41,890 bases of DNA from Mariniphaga sp964398855 (GTDB taxonomy: Bacteria > Bacteroidota > Bacteroidia > Bacteroidales > Prolixibacteraceae). Below are positions 33,945 to 41,890 of the stretch, in pieces. The DNA lies in NCBI GenBank assembly GCA_964398855.1, contig CAYNOQ010000014.1, positions 1-41,890 of the forward strand, written 5' to 3'. Made by a program: the position numbers and the translations under genes. The notes under the pieces are model-generated. The model worked only from the letters and a program-made list of their open reading frames with translations. It was not told the origin of the DNA and made no database searches. Numbering within the stretch: the stretch's first letter is position 1; each line of letters opens with the position of its first letter.

Positions 33945-34724
33945 ATGCAATTAATAATTAAAAAGAATTACGAAGAGATTAGCAAATGGACTGCAGATTA
34001 TATTGCTGCTAAAATAAACGACTTCAACCCAACTGAAGAAAAGCCTTTTGTGCTTGGACTGCCTACCGGTTCATCGCCAATCGGAACTTATCAGAAGCTG
34101 ATAAAAAAGTATAAAGCCGGCGAAATTTCCTTCAAAAATGTGGTTACTTTCAATATGGATGAATATGTGGGGCTTCCCAAAGATCATTCGCAGAGTTACT
34201 ACTCGTTTATGCACAACAATTTTTTCAGCCACATTGACATTCGCCCCGAAAATATCAACATTCCTGACGGGAATGCTGCCGACATGGAAAAGGAGTGTCT
34301 GGAATATGAAGAGAAAATTACAAAACTTGGCGGCATCCGCCTGTTTTTAGGCGGAATGGGCGCCGACGGACACATTGCTTTTAATGTTCCCGGTTCGTCA
34401 CTCAGCTCACGCACCCGTGTGGTTAATCTGAATTACGATACCATCATGGCGAACTCCCGCTTTTTTGAAAACGATATGGATAAAGTACCGAAACAGTCGG
34501 TAACTGTCGGAGTTCAGACCGTTTTTGATGCACATGAAGTGGTTATTCTTGTCAGCGGATACAAAAAAGCACGGGCGCTGCAACAGGTTGTTGAAGGCGC
34601 CGTCAGCCACATGTGGACACTGTCGGTTTTACAGCTTCATCCGCACGGAACAATTGTTTGCGACGATGATGCAACAATGGAACTGAAGGTGGGCACGGTG
34701 AAATACTTCTCCGAAAACAGATAA
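33945..34724 (+). CDS. nagB: Glucosamine-6-phosphate deaminase, Glu148 replaced by Val
   Basis: This cytoplasmic enzyme converts glucosamine-6-phosphate to fructose-6-phosphate and ammonia. The 259-residue protein has LPTGSSPIGTYQKL, TFNMDEYVGL with Asp72, and GMGADGHIAFNVPGSS. Numbering matches E. coli: Asp141 and His143 are present, but residue 148, the catalytic Glu, is Val (GTT). The conserved GYKKARAL segment with the active-site Lys is present. It ends the ROK-fusion-nagB cluster. Activity may be reduced or altered; a sequence error is unlikely as the frame is intact. Confidence 0.92.
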   Translation: MQLIIKKNYEEISKWTADYIAAKINDFNPTEEKPFVLGLPTGSSPIGTYQKLIKKYKAGEISFKNVVTFNMDEYVGLPKDHSQSYYSFMHNNFFSHIDIRPENINIPDGNAADMEKECLEYEEKITKLGGIRLFLGGMGADGHIAFNVPGSSLSSRTRVVNLNYDTIMANSRFFENDMDKVPKQSVTVGVQTVFDAHEVVILVSGYKKARALQQVVEGAVSHMWTLSVLQLHPHGTIVCDDDATMELKVGTVKYFSENR

Positions 34725-34788
34725 AATATACCGATTGGCTCTATAGTAATTTTTGACAGAGGGCTAAATTTGAAAGCATTTACTAACG

Positions 34789-34893
34789 CTCTCAGGTCTG
34801 GGGGAGCAGACTTGTCTGCATACGAAGTGTCTGACAACGTAGAAGTTGCAGATGACTGCCGCAGGCAGGCAAAACTTCGTGCCTTTGAGAGAG
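34789..34893. repeat. Nested palindromes in the nagB-gldA gap
   Basis: Within the 440-base gap 34725-35165 lies a folded block. It contains gcagac/gtctgc (34806-34819), gaagtt/aacttc (34842-34847 with 34873-34878) enclosing ctgcc-gca-ggcag (34856-34868), and outer arms ctctca/tgagag (34789-34794 with 34886-34891). Further on is an imperfect gcaaattc-gt-gaattcatgc palindrome. No gene is convincing here. The block resembles a non-autonomous palindromic repeat. Confidence 0.55.
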
Positions 34894-35165
34894 AGAGAAG
34901 ATGGGGATTAAGGAGAGATTTGATGGAGATTAAGGAGATTAATTGCGCATCAATGACTGCTGAAGGTTTTACGCTGTTCTCAGGTTTTCAACGCTTTTAG
35001 GTCCGGCGACGCTGACCCCGAGCTGAACGGAACAGGCAGATTTCAAAAGCGAATGCAAATTCGTGAATTCATGCGTTAGTGCTGTTTTGCAAACCGTGCA
35101 TTGCTTTGTAAAAGCAAAAAATACTGCGAAGGGGTAAAGTCGCGGATATATATTACCGATAAATT

Positions 35166-36071
35166 TCACCTTGTCAGCTGTTGAAAGACACTTTCAAGAT
35201 TTTGCTGTTTCTCTGTCAGCGTCAGTAAGATCAGCTTGTTCTCTACGGCAAAACGGAAAATTGCAGGTCGGATATCCCGGTCACCGGCAGCTTCAACCGA
35301 CCATTCGCCGTCAGAAAACTGTGCGGATTTAACCCCTTCAACCGCCAGCAACTGTTCTGCTTCAACTTTTTTATCAAAAACGGCAATCACCATTTGATTA
35401 CGCTGATAGCGTGCATTTCTGATTTCTGAAATATCTCCGTCAGCCACAATTTTTCCCTTGTTAATAATTACCACACGGTTACAAACTGCTTCCACTTCCT
35501 GCATGATGTGTGACGAAAGAATCACCGTTTTTTCAACACTGATATTTCGTATCAACGCCCGGATTTCTTCCAATTGATTGGGGTCAAGACCCGTTGTGGG
35601 TTCGTCAAGAATAAGCACCGGCGGATCGTGAATCAGCGCCTGTGCCAATCCCACCCTCTGGCGGTAACCTTTTGAAAGCGCCCCTATTTTTTTGTGCTGC
35701 TCATCAGTCAGTCCGGTCAATTCAACAATTTGATCAACTTTTCGTTTTTTGTTTTTCAGGCGGTAAAATCCGGCGATGATTTCTAAATATTCTCTGATAT
35801 ACAAATCTGTATAAAGCGGATTGTGTTCGGGTAAATAACCGATATTCCGGCGGATGGCGGTGTTGTCAACTGAAACTTTTGTGTTGTCAAGCCACACTTC
35901 TCCCGAACCGGCAGGCAAAAACCCGGTAATGATTTTCATCAAAGTAGATTTTCCGGCACCGTTCGGACCCAGAAAACCCAGCAAATTTCCTTTGGAAACT
36001 AAAAAACTGACCTGATCGAGAACTTTCTGTTTCCCAAAAAATTTTGTTATATTGCTGATTTCTAAATTCAT
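35166..36071 (-). CDS. gldA: ABC transporter ATPase, GldA-like
   Basis: The 301-residue protein is an ABC ATP-binding subunit with Walker A GPNGAGKST (35-43), signature LSKGYRQRVGLAQAL, Walker B VLILDEPTTGLD and the switch His in ILSSHIMQE. Length and C-terminal extension match GldA, the ATPase of the GldAFG transporter needed for gliding in Flavobacterium, which is widespread in Bacteroidota without gliding. No gldF/gldG lies next to it here, so its membrane partner is elsewhere or another one. It is divergent from ispG. Confidence 0.85.
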   Translation of the reverse strand: MNLEISNITKFFGKQKVLDQVSFLVSKGNLLGFLGPNGAGKSTLMKIITGFLPAGSGEVWLDNTKVSVDNTAIRRNIGYLPEHNPLYTDLYIREYLEIIAGFYRLKNKKRKVDQIVELTGLTDEQHKKIGALSKGYRQRVGLAQALIHDPPVLILDEPTTGLDPNQLEEIRALIRNISVEKTVILSSHIMQEVEAVCNRVVIINKGKIVADGDISEIRNARYQRNQMVIAVFDKKVEAEQLLAVEGVKSAQFSDGEWSVEAAGDRDIRPAIFRFAVENKLILLTLTEKQQNLESVFQQLTR

Positions 36072-36127
36072 ATACTTTAATATCAGAACAAAAATATAAG
36101 ATTCTTTTTAAATTAAAAGCATTGGGT

Positions 36128-36135
36128 TAAATTTG
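36128..36135 (+). promoter_or_regulatory. -7 box of ispG
   Basis: TAAATTTG matches TAnnTTTG perfectly, with a TTTT run about 18 bases upstream. Transcription would start near 36142, which favours the ATG at 36157 over one at 36133 that would precede the transcript. Confidence 0.6.
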
Positions 36136-36156
36136 CACTTTTTCAAAAGAACTATT

Positions 36157-38016
36157 ATGGAAAATCATCATTTTAATTACATAAAAGATATTACGAAATA
36201 CGAGAGGCAGGAAACTGTTGAAGTTAAGGTAGGTAATGTTGGTGTCGGGGGAAGAAATCCCATCCGCATTCAGTCGATGACCGATACCAGTACAAAAGAT
36301 ACAGATGCCACGGTTGAGCAGATTATCAGTCTGGCAAAGGCGGGCGCTGAAATTGTACGCTGCGCGGTGAAAGGAATTTCAGACGCCGAAAATCTGAAAA
36401 ATATCGTAAATGACCTGAAAGAACGGGGCTATGACCTTCCGTTAGTGGCTGATATTCATTTTAATCCGAGATTAGCTGAAATTTCAGCAAAATATTTCGA
36501 CAAAGTGCGCATCAATCCCGGAAATTTCTACGATAAGCGGGCAACGTTTGAAGCGAAGGTCTATACGGATGATGAGTATAAGGATGAACTTCAAAGTATT
36601 GAGAAGCAGTTTGTCCCGTTTCTGAAATTGTTGAAGGAAACCAAAACGGCTCTGCGGATAGGCGCCAATCACGGTTCATTGTCTGACCGGATTATGAGTC
36701 GCTATGGCGATTCACCTTTAGGAATGGTTGAATCGGTTCTTGAATTTTTGCGTATCTGCAAAAAGGAGAAGTTTAACAATGTGATTGTCTCCATCAAATC
36801 CAGCAACACCCGGATGATGGTTTACACGGTGCGGCTTCTCAATTATAAAATGCGCCTTGAGGATATGAAATATCCCATTCATCTGGGAGTTACCGAAGCC
36901 GGCGAGGGAGAAGACGGGCGCATTAAATCGGCTGTGGGAATTGGTGCATTGCTGGCAGACGGCATCGGAGATACCGTTCGCGTGTCGCTCACCGAAGACC
37001 CGGTAAACGAAATTCCGATTGCCCAAAAGTTAGTCAATCACTTCAGAAGTTACCGCGAACATCAGCCCATCACGGCTTCACTCATCGCGCAGGTCAATCC
37101 GTTTGAATATGAAAAACGCTCCACCCGTCCCGTGTTGAATATGGGTGGCGATAACCTGCCGGTTGTCATTGCCGATTTGGGGAAACACAGTCTGACCGAA
37201 ATTTTGCCGGTGCGAGGCAAATTGGTTCCCGATTATTTTCTTTCTGGAAGTAAAATTTTAGATATTGAAGGGGAGAGCTACCCGATTCTGACACTTGCAG
37301 AATATCTTTATGAAAGTACGCGCTGGGGCAGACTGAAATTCATCCGTACCAATAAGATGGAATTTGATGATTTTATGGCAAAAAATCCGGAAATCATCAT
37401 GAAATTGAAGCAGACCCGCAAAACTGTACTGATTCTGGAAAGCTACAACAAGAATCCGTTGGCAGAGCTGCGCGCCTTTTTCACCATTTTTGAATCGCAC
37501 ATCTGGAAAGTGCCGGTTATTCTGTATCGCAGGTACAATGAGAGAGTCATGGAAGATCTTCAGATCAAATCGTCAGCTGACCTGGGCGGCTTGTTTATTG
37601 ACGGCTACGGCGACGGTATTTGCATTTCGAACGATAACGACCGCATCACTTTCACTGAGCTTAAAGACCTGAGCTTTGGCATTCTGCAAGCCAGCCGGAT
37701 GCGCATGTCAAAAACCGAGTTTATCTCGTGTCCCGGATGCGGGCGCACACTGTTTGACCTGCAGGAAACAACCCGAAAAATTAAAGATCACTTCAAACAT
37801 CTCAATCATTTAAAAATTGCCGTTATGGGATGTGTGGTCAACGGACCCGGCGAAATGGGCGATGCAGATTACGGTTTTGTGGGAGTCAGCCACAATAAAA
37901 TTACGCTCTACAAAGGGTTGAGACCGGTGAAAAAACATATTCTTTTTGAAGATGCCGTCGAGGAGATGGAACAGTTAATCAAAGAGAGCGGAGACTGGAA
38001 AGAACCTAACGAATAG
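36157..38016 (+). CDS. ispG: 4-hydroxy-3-methylbut-2-enyl-diphosphate synthase, three-domain form
   Basis: IspG (GcpE) makes HMBPP from MEcPP in the MEP isoprenoid pathway. At 619 residues it is the long form with an inserted middle domain, as in Bacteroidota and plants, not the ~370-residue E. coli form. The N-terminal TIM barrel begins RQETVEVKVGNVGVGGRNPIRIQSMT. The [4Fe-4S] ligands are Cys525 and Cys528 (CPGC), Cys559 and Glu566 (CVVNGPGE), with spacing equal to E. coli Cys270/273/305/Glu312. It has its own promoter and is followed by a strong terminator. Confidence 0.96.
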   Translation: MENHHFNYIKDITKYERQETVEVKVGNVGVGGRNPIRIQSMTDTSTKDTDATVEQIISLAKAGAEIVRCAVKGISDAENLKNIVNDLKERGYDLPLVADIHFNPRLAEISAKYFDKVRINPGNFYDKRATFEAKVYTDDEYKDELQSIEKQFVPFLKLLKETKTALRIGANHGSLSDRIMSRYGDSPLGMVESVLEFLRICKKEKFNNVIVSIKSSNTRMMVYTVRLLNYKMRLEDMKYPIHLGVTEAGEGEDGRIKSAVGIGALLADGIGDTVRVSLTEDPVNEIPIAQKLVNHFRSYREHQPITASLIAQVNPFEYEKRSTRPVLNMGGDNLPVVIADLGKHSLTEILPVRGKLVPDYFLSGSKILDIEGESYPILTLAEYLYESTRWGRLKFIRTNKMEFDDFMAKNPEIIMKLKQTRKTVLILESYNKNPLAELRAFFTIFESHIWKVPVILYRRYNERVMEDLQIKSSADLGGLFIDGYGDGICISNDNDRITFTELKDLSFGILQASRMRMSKTEFISCPGCGRTLFDLQETTRKIKDHFKHLNHLKIAVMGCVVNGPGEMGDADYGFVGVSHNKITLYKGLRPVKKHILFEDAVEEMEQLIKESGDWKEPNE

Positions 38017-38041
38017 GTTTTTTATTGAGCAAAAGCATATC

Positions 38042-38078
38042 GAAGGCAGGAAACACCATTTTTCCTGCCTTCTGTTTT
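38042..38078 (+). terminator. Intrinsic terminator after ispG
   Basis: A perfect 12-bp stem, gaaggcaggaaa (38042-38053) with tttcctgccttc (38061-38072), loop of seven, is followed by TGTTTT. It lies 26 bases after the ispG stop. Confidence 0.85.
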
Positions 38079-38158
38079 GGGAAGCTACACTATTTTCCGT
38101 GGATTAAAACATTGTCACCATTTCCCGGAGGGAAACAATCAAACAAAAAATATTAAGT

Positions 38159-38166
38159 TAATTTTG
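38159..38166 (+). promoter_or_regulatory. -7 box upstream of the M3 peptidase gene
   Basis: TAATTTTG is a perfect TAnnTTTG match; the -33 region has no TTTG. A start near 38173 leaves both candidate start codons (38198, 38240) in the transcript. Confidence 0.45.
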
Positions 38167-38239
38167 CAAATTTGAAACATGATTTTGCAGAAAAGAAATG
38201 CAGGTCAAAACCGGATTTGAACCCGCAAAAAATTATCTT

Positions 38240-40348
38240 ATGAGGTCTAATATTGTTATAATAAGAAAGTTAAAGTTTGTTTCACTGTTAAGTATTCTGT
38301 CTGTTATGGTACATGCACAATCCAATCCGCTGTTGGGTGAATTTAAAACACCGCACGCTACGGCGCCCTTTCCTGAAATCAAAAATGAACATTTTTTACC
38401 CGCATTGAGCGAAGCGATAAAAACCGGAGAGCAGGAGACAGCTTCCATCGCGGATAACAAGGAAAAGCCAACTTTTGAGAATACGATTGAAGCGCTGGAG
38501 CGTTCAGGAAAGATGCTTTCGCGAATCCGGAGTATTCTGTTCGGCTTGATTAGTGCCGAAACCAATGATGAGTTGCAGCAAACAGCACAGGAAGCCACTC
38601 CGATGATGGTGAAATATCAGAACGATATTACGCTGAATCCTGTTCTTTTTCAGCGCGTGAAAGCGGTTTATGAACAGCGGGACAAGCTCAGTCTGAGCGC
38701 TGAACAGCAAACGTTGCTGAAAAATACCTACCTTGGTTTTGTGCGTCAGGGCGCTAACCTTTCGGATGCGGAAAAGGAAAAATTCAGGGAGCTCAAAACA
38801 GAATTATCGAAACTGACTTTGCAATTTGGTGAAAATGTGCTGAAAGAGACCAACAATTACGAAATGCACATCAGCGACAAAAACAGGCTCACCGGGCTTC
38901 CCGAAAGTGTACTGGAAGCGGCTGCCGCTGTTGCAAAAAGCAAAAACAGAGAGGGCTGGACTTTTGATATAACCATGCCTTCATATCTCCCTTTTATGAA
39001 ATTTGCCGATAACCGGGATTTGCGCAGGGAACTTTATCTGGCATACATGTCAAAATCATTTCAGGGAGGCGCATATGATAACCGGGAAAATATCCGCAAA
39101 ATAGTAAACCTGAGAATGGAGCTGGCTAATCTGTTAGGATACAGCAGTTATGCCGATTATGTTTTAGAGCAGCGCATGGCAACTAACCGGGATGATGTTT
39201 ATAATCTGTTAGAAGACTTATACACGGCATCCTATCCGGCAGCGCTGAAAGAGAAAGAGGAGATTGCAAATTATGCCAAAAAAACAGGATTTTCCGGCGA
39301 GATTATGCCCTGGGACTGGAGCTATTATGCAGAGAAACTTAAAGAAGAAAAATTCGATTTGAATGACGAAATGCTGAAACCCTACTTTGAACTCAGCAAA
39401 GTTATTGATGGTGTTTTTGGATTGGCAACCCGTCTGTATGGAGTAACTTTCAAACCCAATCCGGAAATTCCGGTGTATCACAAAGAGGTCATTCCCTACG
39501 AAGTATATGATGTTGACGGCTCGTTTCTGGCAGTTTTATATACCGATTTTCATCCGCGCCCGGGGAAGAGAGGTGGTGCCTGGATGGGTGAGTACAAGAG
39601 CCAGTGGAAGGAAAACGGTACCGATTCGCGTCCGCATATTACCATTGTGATGAATTTTACCAAACCAACGGAGACGAAGCCGGCGCTACTCACTTTTTCC
39701 GAAGTGGAGACCTTTCTGCATGAGTTTGGACATGCGCTGCACGGAATTTTTGCAAACTCTACCTATTCAAGCCTGTCGGGAACCAGTGTATATCAGGATT
39801 TTGTTGAACTGCCGTCTCAGATTATGGAGAACTGGGCAGTGGAAAAAGATTTTTTAGATCAGTTTGCAATCCATTACAAAACCGGTGAGCCTATCCCCGC
39901 CACATTGGTGAAAAAAATCAAGGATGCTGAAAATTATCTTGCCGGGTATCTCTCCCTTCGCCAGCTGAGTTTCGGTTTTTTGGATATGGCATGGCATACA
40001 TTAGAACAGCCATTTAAAGGGGAAATAAAAGAATTTGAAGAAGAGGCATGGAAAAAAACGCAGCTGTTTCCGATAATTGATGAGGCTTGCATGAGTACCC
40101 AGTTTGGGCACCTTTTTGCCGGAGGTTATGGCGCAGGGTATTACAGCTACAAATGGGCAGAGGTTCTGGATGCCGATGCGTTCAGCCTGTTCAGGGAACA
40201 GGGACTGTTCAGCAGGGAAGTGGCAACTTCTTTCCGGGAAAATATCCTTGAAAAAGGGGGAACGGAGCATCCCATGATTTTGTATAAGCGTTTTCGGGGA
40301 CATGAACCGTCCGCTGATGCGCTGCTGAAAAGAAGCGGGCTAAAATAA
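38240..40348 (+). CDS. dcp: M3-family peptidyl-dipeptidase (Dcp-like), exported
   Basis: This zinc peptidase removes dipeptides from C-termini. From ATG 38240 the 703-residue product has a signal-like start ending MVHAQS (about residue 28) and the M3 zinc motif HEFGH at 494-498 within ETFLHEFGHALHG, plus the downstream EWAVEKDF-type Glu region (MENWAVE). Length matches Dcp. A longer frame from 38198 adds 14 residues before the signal. It has its own -7 box and is followed by the ECF sigma gene. Confidence 0.9.
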   Translation: MRSNIVIIRKLKFVSLLSILSVMVHAQSNPLLGEFKTPHATAPFPEIKNEHFLPALSEAIKTGEQETASIADNKEKPTFENTIEALERSGKMLSRIRSILFGLISAETNDELQQTAQEATPMMVKYQNDITLNPVLFQRVKAVYEQRDKLSLSAEQQTLLKNTYLGFVRQGANLSDAEKEKFRELKTELSKLTLQFGENVLKETNNYEMHISDKNRLTGLPESVLEAAAAVAKSKNREGWTFDITMPSYLPFMKFADNRDLRRELYLAYMSKSFQGGAYDNRENIRKIVNLRMELANLLGYSSYADYVLEQRMATNRDDVYNLLEDLYTASYPAALKEKEEIANYAKKTGFSGEIMPWDWSYYAEKLKEEKFDLNDEMLKPYFELSKVIDGVFGLATRLYGVTFKPNPEIPVYHKEVIPYEVYDVDGSFLAVLYTDFHPRPGKRGGAWMGEYKSQWKENGTDSRPHITIVMNFTKPTETKPALLTFSEVETFLHEFGHALHGIFANSTYSSLSGTSVYQDFVELPSQIMENWAVEKDFLDQFAIHYKTGEPIPATLVKKIKDAENYLAGYLSLRQLSFGFLDMAWHTLEQPFKGEIKEFEEEAWKKTQLFPIIDEACMSTQFGHLFAGGYGAGYYSYKWAEVLDADAFSLFREQGLFSREVATSFRENILEKGGTEHPMILYKRFRGHEPSADALLKRSGLK

Positions 40349-40429
40349 ATCTCAATATTTAGAGCAGCATGAAGTTTGCTATTCTACAATCGTTTCATTA
40401 CTTTTGGACTGAAAGTAAACTTACTGCTT

Positions 40430-40996
40430 GTGGATGAACAATACCTTATAGATGGTCTGTTAAACCGGAATAAAATTATTTTTGATTTCATTTTCCACTA
40501 TTACTATTCCGGGTTGTGTGCTTATTGTGAGCGAATTACAAACAGCCGGCACGCAGCGGAAGATATTGTTCAGGAGCTGTTTGTTACCTTATGGATTAAA
40601 CATCATCAAATCCGGATTGAATCGTCATTAAAGAATTATCTGTTTACTTCTGTAAAAAATCGCTCCTTAGATTATCTAAAACATGAAGAGCGAAAGTCCA
40701 GAAATCTCACAAATCTGGCTGCAAAAAAGGAGTTGTCCGAAAATTTAGTTTCGCTGTGGTTTGCAGAGTCGGAACTTCAGTCAATTATTCAGAAAAGTTT
40801 GGAAAAACTTCCGCCACGTTCCCGCGAAATCTTTGAAATGAGCAGATTTGAAGGCATGAAAAATCAGGATATTGCCAACAAACTTGAACTGTCCAAACGA
40901 ACCGTAGAACTTCAGATAAGCAATGCCCTGAAACAACTCCGTGAAGATTTGAAAGAGTATCTCCCGCTTTTCCTGCTGATGCTTTTGCTGAAATAA
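40430..40996 (+). CDS. ECF-type sigma-70 factor (Bacteroidota expansion family)
   Basis: The protein has sigma region 2 (FDFIFHYYYSGLCAYCERIT, AAEDIVQELFVTLW) and region 4 (LEKLPPRSREIFEMSRFEGMKNQDIANKLELSKRTVELQISNALKQL). These are typical of ECF factors that act with FecR-type anti-sigma factors. I prefer GTG 40430, which gives the normal start VDEQYLIDGLLNRNK; a TTG at 40376 would add 18 residues. A 22-codon frame beginning at ATG 40369 overlaps this GTG. The FecR gene lies 325 bases downstream. Confidence 0.88.
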   Translation: MDEQYLIDGLLNRNKIIFDFIFHYYYSGLCAYCERITNSRHAAEDIVQELFVTLWIKHHQIRIESSLKNYLFTSVKNRSLDYLKHEERKSRNLTNLAAKKELSENLVSLWFAESELQSIIQKSLEKLPPRSREIFEMSRFEGMKNQDIANKLELSKRTVELQISNALKQLREDLKEYLPLFLLMLLLK

Positions 40997-41010
40997 ATAG
41001 CCCCCTCTAA

Positions 41011-41027
41011 CTCCCCCAAAAGGGGAG
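41011..41027. terminator. GC-rich hairpin after the sigma gene
   Basis: ctcccc (41011-41016) and ggggag (41022-41027) flank a 5-base loop. The surrounding ccccctctaactcccccaaa is a frequent intergenic motif in Bacteroidota. No T-tract follows, so termination is weakly supported. Confidence 0.45.
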
Positions 41028-41200
41028 AAAAAGAGCTGTAGTCAAAGAAATGTTTCTGTTTCTCAGCGCGTTATCTTTATTAGTACCCGCCTCTTGGCAG
41101 GGAGGAAGGAGGATAAGCTTTTACCTGCCTAATTCATTAGTCTCCACACTTTATGCAAAATGACAGCGTTGTCTGGTGGTGAGATATAAAATACGGAGTC

Positions 41201-41221
41201 ATTTTTCGCCTAACGAAAAAT
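41201..41221. other. Perfect hairpin upstream of fecR
   Basis: atttttcg (41201-41208) and cgaaaaat (41214-41221) form an 8-bp stem with a 5-base loop. It lies about 100 bases before the FecR start in the 325-base sigma-fecR gap, which holds no gene I can support. Function is unknown; a regulatory site is possible. Confidence 0.4.
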
Positions 41222-41321
41222 CTTCTTGGTACAGTTTTTTAAAAAAATGATATGTGTTTTGTTTCTTTCAGTCGTCTATTAATTAAGCGCATATTTTTAA
41301 ATGCGTTGCTCTAAAAATTAT

Positions 41322-41890
41322 ATGGGAAAAAATCACATAGAAGAATTGCTTCTTTCCTGGTTTGAGGGGACACTCAGCCGGGAAGAGAGAGAAAAGGTGG
41401 AAGATTGGATGAACGCTTCTGATGAGAATCGGCAGCTATTTGCCGATTCCCTCAGGGCATGGGAAGGGATTGAGCAGCTTCGCCTGATGAGAAAATATAA
41501 GCCTGATGAAGCGATAAAAAAAGTAAATCTGAAACTTGAAAAACAAAAAGGATTAACTTTTACCGCTGCATTTCAAAAGGTTGCAGCAGTCTTGATTTTA
41601 CCGTTGATAGCTGCATCTTTGTGGTTTGCATTGGGAAAAGCTCCTGCTCAAAAGGAGCGCTCAACTACCTGGCACACTTTGAGTATCCCTGCCGGGATGC
41701 GTTCCGAATTTTATCTGCCCGACAGCACCAAAGTTTATCTCAACTCCAAAACTCAACTCAGCTATCCGCTGGAATTCAGTGGTTCTGTGCGTGAAGTAAA
41801 ACTTTCCGGGGAAGCCTATTTTGAGGTAGCTCAAAACAAGGAGATTCCTTTTGTAGTCAATACGGATAAAATCAATGTTGAAGCTACCGG
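41322..41890 (+). CDS. FecR-family anti-sigma factor (5' part, runs off window)
   Basis: The frame from ATG 41322 stays open to the window end, giving 189 residues of an incomplete protein. The cytoplasmic sigma-binding part opens MGKNHIEELLLSWFEG and is followed by a single membrane helix at about 86-104 and the start of the periplasmic FecR domain (LSIPAGMRSEFYLPDSTKVYLNS, KLSGEAYFEVAQNKEIPFVV). In Bacteroidota this protein holds the ECF sigma factor at the membrane until a TonB-dependent SusC-like receptor signals. A SusC/SusD pair probably follows outside the window. Confidence 0.92.
   Translation, partial: MGKNHIEELLLSWFEGTLSREEREKVEDWMNASDENRQLFADSLRAWEGIEQLRLMRKYKPDEAIKKVNLKLEKQKGLTFTAAFQKVAAVLILPLIAASLWFALGKAPAQKERSTTWHTLSIPAGMRSEFYLPDSTKVYLNSKTQLSYPLEFSGSVREVKLSGEAYFEVAQNKEIPFVVNTDKINVEAT

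Noticed and set aside
38201..38226. tRNA-like T-arm (ggatttgaaccc) upstream of the M3 peptidase gene
   Set aside because: The flanks do not form a T-stem, anticodon arm or acceptor stem on either strand, and the segment is in the peptidase leader.

Overview
The window is chromosomal DNA from a member of the Bacteroidota, most likely the Bacteroidales/Marinilabiliales side. Supporting signs are perfect or near-perfect TTTG/N19-21/TAnnTTTG promoters, the near absence of Shine-Dalgarno sequences, a GldA-type ABC protein, the long three-domain IspG, a DUF3078 outer-membrane protein, TonB, and an ECF sigma/FecR pair. Genus cannot be read from the sequence.

Layout. 1-470: non-coding, with palindromic and tandem repeats. 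477-3241: lipoate ligase, then on the minus strand a stand-alone TrpB2 preceded by a Trp-Asn-Trp leader peptide and an intrinsic terminator (a probable attenuator), then tRNA-Arg(CCT) with a textbook promoter. 3230-10219: an AT-rich ~7 kb integrated element with a 13-bp direct repeat of the tRNA 3' end at each end, paired 12-bp repeats near each end (candidate integrase arm sites), a tyrosine integrase, a DUF3853-like HTH protein, a RepA-like ATPase, a zinc-finger/Toprim-like primase, a possible TerS-like protein, a lipoprotein cargo gene and an iteron-like array. It has no recognisable relaxase, capsid or portal gene. 10353-12752: a small unknown gene and a DUF3078 outer-membrane protein.

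12776-17982: a tight minus-strand operon with two dissimilar citrate synthases and two dissimilar isocitrate dehydrogenases. The eukaryotic-type IDH keeps NADP residues. The bacterial-type IDH carries Asp/Ile/Ala at the positions that make E. coli IDH NADP-specific, so it is predicted to use NAD. 18503-26044: TonB, an Omp85-like protein, an unknown protein, a YgjP-type metallopeptidase, dGTPase, a small MscS channel and a secreted propeller-like protein. 26067-30137: a TIM-barrel lipoprotein, a flavin reductase and a secreted PHP-domain protein.

30339-34724: an amino-sugar cluster of a ROK regulator with a 14-bp-arm palindrome in front of it, a NagB-like/PIG-L fusion, and NagB. Both NagB domains lack the catalytic glutamate equivalent to E. 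coli Glu148. 35166-41890: GldA-like ATPase, IspG, an M3 peptidase, an ECF sigma factor and the start of its FecR anti-sigma factor, which runs off the window.

The best candidates for something undescribed are the TrpB2 attenuator, the cofactor-split double CS/IDH operon, and the compact tRNA-integrated element with its arm sites.
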